This document shows, one piece after another, positions 4,950-9,988 of a stretch of 9,988 nt of DNA. Within the stretch, counting starts at the first letter, position 1. Every line of letters starts with the position of its first letter. Where the stretch lies: the NCBI GenBank assembly GCA_937967755.1, contig CALBTA010000555.1, positions 1 to 9,988 of the forward strand, given 5' to 3'. The notes below the pieces were generated by a model. The model was not told the DNA's origin. It did no database searches and saw only the letters and a program-made list of their open reading frames with translations. The position numbers and the translations under genes are program-made. This stretch comes from an uncultured Planctomycetaceae bacterium (lineage in GTDB: Bacteria; Planctomycetota; Planctomycetia; Pirellulales; Pirellulaceae).

Positions 4950-6614
4950 ATGTCGACCACGGCAGTTGAAAACACCGGCAACGCGGCACTTGACGCGGCG
5001 AAAACCAGCGGGCCTAGTGATGAATCCATCCTGGCCCTGGTCGATTCGCTGCGCGAAACGTTCGCGGTCGAGTTCACCATCTTCCTCGGCGAAGACGGGT
5101 CGCTGCTGCATGAAAGTGAAGAACAGCCCTCGGGCGACGCCGGCTTTCGTGGAGAGCTCGCCAGGGCAGTCGCGATGCGCCGCGAACCGGCCTTCATCGG
5201 AGAAGAGGAGCCGATTTTGTTGCTGGCGCTTCCGCTTTCGCTCGACGAACAGGCGGTGGTGGCCGTGGGCACGTTTGTTTCCCGGGCTGTGTCGGAAGAC
5301 GAAGACCTCAGCGAAGCCGCCAACCTGCTGGGTTTCAACGCCCAGCGCGCCCGCAACTGGATCGAGCAACAAGAAGTCTGGTGCGGCCGGCAACTGAATG
5401 CGGTCGGGCGAACTTTCCAGCACATGCACCGCGCGGAGCAATCGGTCAACAGATACCGCAGCGAGATCGATTCGGTCTCCGCTAACCTCGCTTGCACTTA
5501 CGAAGAAATCAGCGTCCTCTACGGCGTCACGCAACACCTACAGCTTTCCAGCACCGACGAAGAACTCGGCCGACTGGCGCTCGACTGGCTGGGCGGCGTG
5601 ATTCCAGCCGAGGGTCTGGCGATCCAATACTTGCCCACAAAGTATTCAGAAGACATCGCCCACAAAGCCAGGCGTGCAAGCGTCCTTCTCACGTCGGAGG
5701 ACTGCCCGGTTGACCAGCCGCTGTTCAACGAACTGATTGGCCATTTGGATCTGGAAGATGCAACGGCCCCGATCGTGATCAACCGCGACGTTACCGGCGA
5801 AGCATCTTGGCAATTCGGCGATATCGAGCAACTAATCGTCATCCCGCTCTCACAGGGTAAGAACACTTTCGGGTGGCTGGCCGCGTTTAACCATCTGGAA
5901 GGCGACGACTTCGGCACAGTGGAAGCCAGCTTGATGAAGAGCGTGGCTGCCGTGCTGGGTATTCACAGCGGTAACATCGACCTCTACCGCAAGCAGTCCG
6001 ACTTCCTTTCGCAAATGGTTCGCGCCCTAACCTCGGCCATTGATGCCAAGGATCCTTACACGTGCGGGCATAGCGATCGCGTCGCCCGCATCGGCGTACG
6101 GCTGGGCCAACACCTGGGCTGCAATGTGAAGGAACTAAACCGGCTGTACATGGGCGGTCTGCTGCACGACATCGGTAAGATCGGAATCGACGATCACGTC
6201 CTCCGCAAGCCGGGGCGGCTTTCGCCCGCCGAGTTCGAACACATCAAGCTCCACCCCGAGCTGGGCTACAACATCCTGCGCGATGTTAAGCAGCTCGAAG
6301 AAGTGCTGCCGCTCATCCTGCACCATCACGAAGCTTGGGACGGAAGCGGTTACCCGTACGGTCTGGTCGAAGACGAGACGCCGCTGCTGGCTCGCATCTG
6401 CGCGGTGGCTGACGCCTTCGACGCGATGAGCAGCGACCGCCCCTACCGCCAAGGCATGGCCGACGATCGGGTCGATTCCGTCTTCCGCGAAGGTTCGGGC
6501 ACACAGTGGGACCCGCAAGTTGTCGAAGCGTTCTTCGCCGTCCGCGACGACATCCGCGCCATTTGCCGCGAACAACGAGCCAACCTGTCACTCGACGTTG
6601 AGCAATGGCTGTAA
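4950..6614 (+). CDS. GAF/HD-GYP domain protein, probable cyclic-di-GMP phosphodiesterase
   Basis: 554 residues from ATG at 4950, the first start after an in-frame stop. No signal peptide or membrane segment is seen, so it is cytoplasmic. Residues ~20-130 form an uncharacterised sensor-like region and ~130-185 look helical. ~185-350 has the size and pattern of a GAF domain (YEEISVLYGVTQHLQ to FGWLAAFNHLEGDDFG). The HD-GYP domain spans ~351-540: H374 in CGHSDRVARIG, the HD pair H406-D407 in LLHDIGKIGI, and HHHEAWDGSGYP (458-469) as the GYP signature. ADAFDAMSSDRPYR and GSGTQWDPQVVEAF complete the canonical blocks. All metal-binding and signature residues I can identify are intact, so hydrolysis of c-di-GMP is expected. 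No response-regulator receiver domain precedes it; the input is probably a ligand or partner at the GAF region. The leader is strongly folded and the start lacks a clear SD. A convergent receptor gene ends 73 bases beyond. Confidence 0.92.
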   Translation: MSTTAVENTGNAALDAAKTSGPSDESILALVDSLRETFAVEFTIFLGEDGSLLHESEEQPSGDAGFRGELARAVAMRREPAFIGEEEPILLLALPLSLDEQAVVAVGTFVSRAVSEDEDLSEAANLLGFNAQRARNWIEQQEVWCGRQLNAVGRTFQHMHRAEQSVNRYRSEIDSVSANLACTYEEISVLYGVTQHLQLSSTDEELGRLALDWLGGVIPAEGLAIQYLPTKYSEDIAHKARRASVLLTSEDCPVDQPLFNELIGHLDLEDATAPIVINRDVTGEASWQFGDIEQLIVIPLSQGKNTFGWLAAFNHLEGDDFGTVEASLMKSVAAVLGIHSGNIDLYRKQSDFLSQMVRALTSAIDAKDPYTCGHSDRVARIGVRLGQHLGCNVKELNRLYMGGLLHDIGKIGIDDHVLRKPGRLSPAEFEHIKLHPELGYNILRDVKQLEEVLPLILHHHEAWDGSGYPYGLVEDETPLLARICAVADAFDAMSSDRPYRQGMADDRVDSVFREGSGTQWDPQVVEAFFAVRDDIRAICREQRANLSLDVEQWL

Positions 6615-6687
6615 GCGAACTCGATTCGGTTCCTTGGACGTTTTATCGCTCCAGCAGTCTCGCAAATTCTGCTCCGTCCGTAGCCAC

Positions 6688-9009
6688 TTAGTACAACATC
6701 TCGTAAGTCAGCACCGCCCCGATACCCGCTCCCGCGCTGCCGCTGCCGTGGACACGGTATTGCACGTCGGTCAGGTTTTCCACGTTCACGCTCAGGCGTT
6801 GGCGCTCGCTGATCAGGCGTCCGTAACGCACGTTCAACGTGTAGTAACCCGGGGTTCCGCCGGCCGGAATTCGATTGACATCGGCGATGTCTCGCGCGCT
6901 CAACCGATCTTGCTCGGCAACTATCCAGGCGTACATGTCCAGCCAGTTCGCCCCGCCGCACCACCGGTTCCGCAGCCCAACGATCCCTTGCGTCGGCGGG
7001 ATGCGGCTGAGCGGTTCGTCGAACAGCCCTTCGTCTTGCCCGTAGGTGTACCAGAAGTTGCCGTACAGGCTCCACTGGCAGTCCAGCAAATACTCGGCAG
7101 TCGCCTCCACACCGTGCAGTTCGCTCCGCCCGTTCGCACGTGAAAGGAAGTCGTTGGCGTTGGGCGGCCCGCGCAGGATATGATCTTCCAGGTCGGTCCA
7201 CCAGAAGAAAACTTGCGATCGCAGGCAGTTGTCATCGAACTTCACACCAACCTCATAGGTGTAACTGTGTTCCGGCCGCAGGTTCGGGTTGGGCAGTTGC
7301 GTGCCCGCGAAGACGTTGCCGTTGGTCGAAGCCAGGTCATCGATGTTCGGTGCGCGGAAGCCCTCGCTCACCGAACCAATCAGGTGCAGGCAAGGGCTGA
7401 CCTCGTACGTCAGCCCGATATGCCCAATCCAATCCTGGTATTCCGGGTCGATCTCACCCTGCACCGGGTCTCCGTTGGCATTGACCGTATCAATCGTCGC
7501 CCCGGCTTCGACATGTTCAAACCGTACGCCCGTGCTGGCCAGCAAGCGGTCAGTCAACCACATGTCCCAATTCAGGTAGACCCCATAGCGCGAGTAAAAC
7601 GCATCGTCGGGCACCTCGCCGGCGCGTGGTGTAACGGTTGGCGGGGCGACTGAAGAGTCGACATCGGTTCGCGATGAATCGATGTCGTCGTGGTACCAAT
7701 CCCACCCGTAGGAAAGCGTGCCCAGCCGGCACATGTCGGTGGTGAACGAACCGGTCAGGCCGAACTGTTCATCGGTGAAACTGCGAAAGCTTCGCAGATC
7801 GGGGTTCCGCCCGGCGCGGAAGTCGCGGTCGATGCGGGTTTCGTCAAAGTAGTGCAAGCTGCTTGTGATCTGATACGTGCTCACCAACCCGCACGGGTTA
7901 TAGCCCTGCCAGCGAATGTAATACAGGTCGCGGGTTTGCGGGTCGAAGATCGATTCGCGGTTGGCGGGAAACCGGTCGCTGCGGAAAATGTCCTCGCCGC
8001 GGTAGTGCTGCACGGAGACGATCAGTTCGCTGCAATCGCTCAGGCAGAAATTGAATTTGATATCGGCCGAGTTGTATGCCCAACTGGTCGCCTGCTGCCG
8101 CCCAACGACAAACGGCGGCACGTCAGGGTTGCCGGCGACATCCAAATTGTTGTAGTTCCCATAGCCGACGCCGCCGTACGCACCGACCGAACCGATCGCC
8201 CCTTCCACATTCAGCCTCCCGGTGTAACCCAAGTCGGCCGTGCTAAACCGCTGCACGGTTCCGCCCGTGGCGAAGTCGTACCCGGTGATGCTGGCGCTTT
8301 TAGTGACCACATTGATCACACCGCCCATTGCGTCGCCGCCGTACAGCACGCTGCCTGGCCCGCGGATGACTTCGATCCGCTCAACACTGTTGGGGTCGAT
8401 CAAATTGAAATACTGGTTCGGGCCGGCGCGAAACGTCGCGTTGGTCATCCGCACGCCATCGACCATGATCAACACCTGTTGGCCGGTCAGCCCGCGAACA
8501 AACGGCGACGACTGCCCACGGCCGGTCCGCTGCACCATCACGCCGACGGTGTTTTCTAGCGCCGCGCCGATATCGGTCGGCGCGCTTTCAGTCAGTTGCT
8601 GCTGAGTCACAACATCGACCGCCCGCGGGTTATCGAAGACCGACATCGGCCCGCCGCGCAGCCCGCCATCTAGCCCGCCGGTATTCAAGTCCGAAAGGCC
8701 GGGAAAAATATCGCTCAGCCCGTTGTCGTCGAACGGATCGAAGTTGTTGAAGTCATCCGCCGGAGACCCGCCGTCGGCTGGCACGTCGACTTCGGGAAGT
8801 GTTCCACCGCCATTGGAACCGTCGTCGGGTGTGACCGTGACGGGCGGAAGCGTGCCGCCGTCGGTGTCGCCGCCATCGGTTTCGCCGTTGTCTTCCGGTT
8901 CGACGACCACTTCGGGAAGCGTCGGCCCGTCATCATCCTGAGCCATCAAGGGCGCAGCGGAAAACGCCAGCCCAATGGAGAACAAGAAGAAGGCAATGCG
9001 GGAAAACAT
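6688..9009 (-). CDS. TonB-dependent outer-membrane receptor
   Basis: 773 residues. The ATG at 9007-9009 is chosen because GGAG (9019-9022) lies nine bases upstream; an in-frame TTG at 9024 would place the SD inside the gene. The signal peptide MFSRIAFFLFSIGLAFSAAP ends near MAQ24. Residues 30-82 hold three TonB-box-like repeats. The plug domain (about 125-235) shows PTDIGAALENTVGVMVQRTG, FVRGLTGQQVLIMVDGVR, and SVERIEVIRGPGSVLYGGDA followed by MGGVINVVTK, all standard plug motifs. The rest is a beta-barrel ending in LTDVQYRVHGSGSAGAGIGAV and a C-terminal aromatic (EMLY). LRPEHSYTYEVGVKF is the usual late-barrel signature. It imports a ligand using energy from TonB/ExbBD (not in the window). 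Plug wording resembles heme and cobalamin receptors, but the ligand cannot be assigned. Seven barrel stretches carry Cys at predicted turns, which is unusual. Upstream lie a dyad and REPIN-like repeats. Confidence 0.93.
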   Translation of the reverse strand: MFSRIAFFLFSIGLAFSAAPLMAQDDDGPTLPEVVVEPEDNGETDGGDTDGGTLPPVTVTPDDGSNGGGTLPEVDVPADGGSPADDFNNFDPFDDNGLSDIFPGLSDLNTGGLDGGLRGGPMSVFDNPRAVDVVTQQQLTESAPTDIGAALENTVGVMVQRTGRGQSSPFVRGLTGQQVLIMVDGVRMTNATFRAGPNQYFNLIDPNSVERIEVIRGPGSVLYGGDAMGGVINVVTKSASITGYDFATGGTVQRFSTADLGYTGRLNVEGAIGSVGAYGGVGYGNYNNLDVAGNPDVPPFVVGRQQATSWAYNSADIKFNFCLSDCSELIVSVQHYRGEDIFRSDRFPANRESIFDPQTRDLYYIRWQGYNPCGLVSTYQITSSLHYFDETRIDRDFRAGRNPDLRSFRSFTDEQFGLTGSFTTDMCRLGTLSYGWDWYHDDIDSSRTDVDSSVAPPTVTPRAGEVPDDAFYSRYGVYLNWDMWLTDRLLASTGVRFEHVEAGATIDTVNANGDPVQGEIDPEYQDWIGHIGLTYEVSPCLHLIGSVSEGFRAPNIDDLASTNGNVFAGTQLPNPNLRPEHSYTYEVGVKFDDNCLRSQVFFWWTDLEDHILRGPPNANDFLSRANGRSELHGVEATAEYLLDCQWSLYGNFWYTYGQDEGLFDEPLSRIPPTQGIVGLRNRWCGGANWLDMYAWIVAEQDRLSARDIADVNRIPAGGTPGYYTLNVRYGRLISERQRLSVNVENLTDVQYRVHGSGSAGAGIGAVLTYEMLY
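8764..8922 (-). repeat. Three TonB-box-like repeats at the receptor N-terminus
   Basis: Receptor residues 30-42 (TLPEVVVEPEDNG), 53-65 (TLPPVTVTPDDGS) and 70-82 (TLPEVDVPADGGS) share the frame TLPxVxV followed by Pro and Asp/Gly. They are separated by Asp/Gly/Thr-rich linkers. The TLPEVVV core resembles the TonB box that contacts TonB; most receptors have one. Confidence 0.7.
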
Positions 9010-9043
9010 GCTATGAATCTCCAAACCAGCCCGGTGTGAAACC

Positions 9044-9078
9044 GCCGGCGGGAAATTTTGGTGGGTAGGTTCGCCGGC
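9044..9078 (-). other. Possible hairpin in the receptor mRNA leader
   Basis: GCCGGCG (9044-9050) is complementary to CGCCGGC (9072-9078) with a 21-base loop. The left arm is itself inside the perfect palindrome CCGCCGGCGG (9042-9051). It lies about 35-70 bases upstream of the receptor start codon. GC-rich sequence makes chance pairing possible. Confidence 0.35.
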
Positions 9079-9109
9079 CAGTGATCTCGGCCAACAGGAA
9101 GGAAGTCGT

Positions 9110-9129
9110 GATAAGGCTAACTTCTTATC
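9110..9129 (-). promoter_or_regulatory. Dyad upstream of the TonB-dependent receptor, possible operator
   Basis: GATAAG (9110-9115) and CTTATC (9124-9129) form a perfect six-base dyad with an eight-base centre, about 100 bases upstream of the receptor start. The outer GATAA...TTATC resembles the ends of a Fur box, but the centre does not match and the total length is 20 rather than 19. A stem-loop in the leader is an equal possibility. Confidence 0.3.
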
Positions 9130-9205
9130 GACCCGTGGTTTCCACAGCCCGCAGTTACGACCGGAGCAACATTCCCGCGCAACCTAACCCGTAAAGTTGA
9201 CCGCC

Positions 9206-9329
9206 GTAGTCACAAGCTGCCAGCTTGTGAACTGGTACGGGCGTTTCGCGATTGACGCGAAGAAGTGTGCTTCAAGACCGCTATCACACACCGAACGATT
9301 CGGCAGGCAAGCTGGCAGCTTGCCGCCAC
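9206..9329. repeat. REPIN-like module 1 (124 bp)
   Basis: It starts with GTAG (9206-9209), followed by the palindrome CACAAGCTGCCAGCTTGTG (9211-9229) and ACTGGT. After a 69-base interior comes the palindrome GGCAAGCTGGCAGCTTGCC (9306-9324) in inverted orientation, ending in CCAC (9326-9329, read GTGG from the other strand). Two inverted hairpins each headed by a GTAG-like tetranucleotide are the layout of a REP doublet (REPIN). The interior holds a further small stem, TTCGCG/CGCGAA. No coding potential was accepted. Confidence 0.75.
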
Positions 9330-9453
9330 GTAGTCACAAGCTGCCAGCTTGTGAACTGGTGCGGATTGTTCGCGACCGCAGTTGTGAGGTGAATTGCCCG
9401 ACTGGGAACTGAAGTGAACCTGTTCAGCAGGCAAGCTGGCAGCTTGCCGCTAC
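9330..9453. repeat. REPIN-like module 2 (124 bp), directly abutting module 1
   Basis: GTAG (9330-9333) and the left palindrome (9335-9353) are identical to module 1. The right palindrome (9430-9448) is also identical, and the end is CTAC (9450-9453), an intact inverted GTAG. The 69-base interior has diverged strongly from module 1 while keeping exactly the same length. Modules 1 and 2 join with no spacer. Confidence 0.75.
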
Positions 9454-9460
9454 GGGAATG

Positions 9461-9712
9461 GAATTCACCATCGAATTCACCACCGGGCCTGCTCGAATCG
9501 GCCTAAGTCGTTTCGCTGCATTGGCTTGCGCCGAATCGCTGCCGTCAGCAGCGGTGTTCCGTTTCGCTGCCAAGTGGTGAATTCTACCCGCTGATTCTGA
9601 ATGTGCTCGTCGCGGTAACTGTTTACCCAGAAACCATTTACGGCCACAGTTCCAGGCAACGTCGTCGCCGGAATTCACCAAACTACGGCAAAATCGACGG
9701 TGGTGGTGAATC
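9461..9712. repeat. Block of GAATTCACCA direct and inverted repeats
   Basis: GAATTCACCA occurs at 9461-9470, 9473-9482 and 9671-9680. Its inverse TGGTGAATTC is at 9575-9584, with a shortened inverse TGGTGAATC at 9704-9712. The pairs 9473/9575 and 9671/9704 could each bound a small inverted-repeat unit (112 and 42 bases). The intervening sequence shows no recognisable gene; the minus-strand frames through it have no credible start signals or family resemblance. Confidence 0.5.
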
Positions 9713-9727
9713 TCGACTCGCCCAGCC

Positions 9728-9743
9728 GCCAACTTGCCGCTCC
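9728..9743. repeat. Decayed right end of a further REPIN-like module
   Basis: GCCAACTTGCCGCTCC (9728-9743) matches the module right-end GGCAGCTTGCCGCTAC at 13 of 16 positions and abuts the GTAG of module 3 exactly as module 1 abuts module 2. The expected left end about 124 bases upstream is absent, so this is a remnant or a recombined copy. Confidence 0.5.
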
Positions 9744-9867
9744 GTAGTCACATGCTGCCAGCTTGTGAACTGGTGTGGTTTCTAACCTCTGTTGGCGCGG
9801 AAACACACTGCCACTACGAAGACAGAAAATACCGAAATTGGCTGACAAGCTGGCAGCTTACCGCTAA
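9744..9867. repeat. REPIN-like module 3 (124 bp), slightly degenerate
   Basis: GTAG (9744-9747) is followed by CACATGCTGCCAGCTTGTG (9749-9767), one mismatch from module 1, then ACTGGT and a 69-base interior. The right palindrome GACAAGCTGGCAGCTTACC (9844-9862) and the terminal CTAA (9864-9867) complete it. The arms carry changes at paired positions, so this is the oldest-looking full copy. A 42-codon minus-strand ORF runs into it. Confidence 0.7.
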
Positions 9868-9910
9868 GGGGAATACCTCTCCCATCAGTCCACCCAATAC
9901 GTGGCTTCAT
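9782..9910 (-). CDS. Small 42-codon ORF with strong Shine-Dalgarno; possible disrupted gene
   Basis: ATG (9908-9910) is preceded after five bases by AGGAGGT (9916-9922), one of the best ribosome sites in the window. A TATAAT (9951-9956, minus strand) is about 34 bases further upstream as leader. The product starts MKPRIGWTDGRGIPLSGKLP and ends FRANRG at a TAG (9782-9784). From about codon 15 onward the sequence is REPIN-like module 3, so the native reading frame may have been interrupted by the repeat, leaving only the 5' end of a gene. The alternative is a genuine small protein that has recruited repeat sequence. I recognise no family. Coding status is uncertain, but the initiation signals are too good to ignore. 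Confidence 0.35.
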   Translation of the reverse strand: MKPRIGWTDGRGIPLSGKLPACQPISVFSVFVVAVCFRANRG

Positions 9911-9939
9911 ATCGCACCTCCTCTCGCTTAGGGATAACA

Positions 9940-9974
9940 TACATATGTACATTATACTCAAAGTGGTACACTTT
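9940..9974 (-). promoter_or_regulatory. AT-rich promoter/operator region facing the small ORF
   Basis: The minus strand has a perfect TATAAT (9951-9956); the -35 position is poor. It is flanked by two dyads: AAAGTG-N3-CACTTT (9960-9974), just upstream of the -10, and the palindrome TACATATGTA (9940-9949), just downstream. Such placement is typical of operators. The base composition is visibly AT-richer than the rest of the window. Confidence 0.45.
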
Positions 9975-9988
9975 TCTGAGCGAAATCT

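Noticed and set aside
6615..6687. Possible terminator between the convergent HD-GYP and receptor genes
   Set aside because: Only short stems (AGCAG/CTGCT and GGACG/CGTCC) without a T run are visible, which is not enough to call.
7690..8559. 289-codon plus-strand frame inside the receptor gene
   Set aside because: It is antisense to a well-supported TonB-dependent receptor, with no recognisable motif and composition typical of a shadow frame.
9050..9190. Cobalamin-riboswitch-like words on the minus strand upstream of the receptor (GGGAAT, CGTAACTG, and a B12-box-like GGCCGGCGAACCTACC)
   Set aside because: The words occur in roughly the right order, but the spacing between the first two is far too short, the B12-box match is only about 11/16, and the conserved core stems are not found. 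A covariance-model search would decide.
9424..9732. Minus-strand frames of 102 and 60 codons through the repeat block
   Set aside because: They begin or end within repeat sequence, lack ribosome sites and resemble no known protein. A decayed gene fragment cannot be excluded but is not supported.
9206..9867. Regularly spaced palindromes considered as a CRISPR array
   Set aside because: Successive palindromes alternate in orientation and sequence, spacers are about 70 bases and flanked by inverted ends, and no cas gene is present.

Overview
The window looks like chromosomal DNA of a planctomycete, most likely in the Pirellula/Rhodopirellula/Blastopirellula group, with moderately high GC. This placement is inference from gene style, not from a marker gene. 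The signs are a secreted His/Cys-rich low-complexity protein, a TonB-dependent receptor with a 'TLPEVVV' leader, a site-2-protease-like membrane protein with a rhomboid-type tail, mostly single-gene transcription units, and palindromic repeats of a type I associate with these genomes.

Layout. 1-410 (+): 3' end of an M19 membrane dipeptidase. 570-1211 (+): exported, possibly lipid-anchored protein with a likely NTF2-like domain and a clear terminator at 1238-1266; a perfect FNR-type half-site pair lies in its leader. 1556-2170 (+): secreted protein with tandem His/Cys repeats and a second heptad repeat, behind a long leader that may hold a translationally coupled small ORF. Two hairpins (2179-2266) separate it from the convergent pair purN (2292-2924, -) and a Nudix hydrolase (2958-3521, -), probably co-transcribed. 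Divergent from these is 3686-4756 (+), a site-2-protease-like membrane protein that has lost the catalytic Glu of HExxH. 4950-6614 (+) is a GAF plus HD-GYP c-di-GMP phosphodiesterase behind a strongly folded leader. 6688-9009 (-) is a TonB-dependent outer-membrane receptor with three copies of a TonB-box-like motif.

The remaining 979 bases (9010-9988) hold no conventional gene. They contain the receptor leader with a dyad, then three palindrome-flanked modules of exactly 124 bp each (9206-9329, 9330-9453, 9744-9867). These have the architecture of REPINs: inverted REP hairpins, with the outer GTAG tetranucleotide intact on four of the six ends. Between modules 2 and 3 lies a block of GAATTCACCA inverted repeats and a decayed module end. 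Beyond them is an AT-rich promoter-like region with a near-perfect Shine-Dalgarno driving a 42-codon minus-strand ORF that runs into the third module.

The genes do not form one pathway. The most unusual material is the REPIN-like array with the orphan promoter beside it, the folded HD-GYP leader, and the protease-like protein lacking its catalytic base. No RAYT transposase, phage gene, CRISPR array, rRNA or tRNA was recognised. All calls are by eye; no database search or folding program was run.
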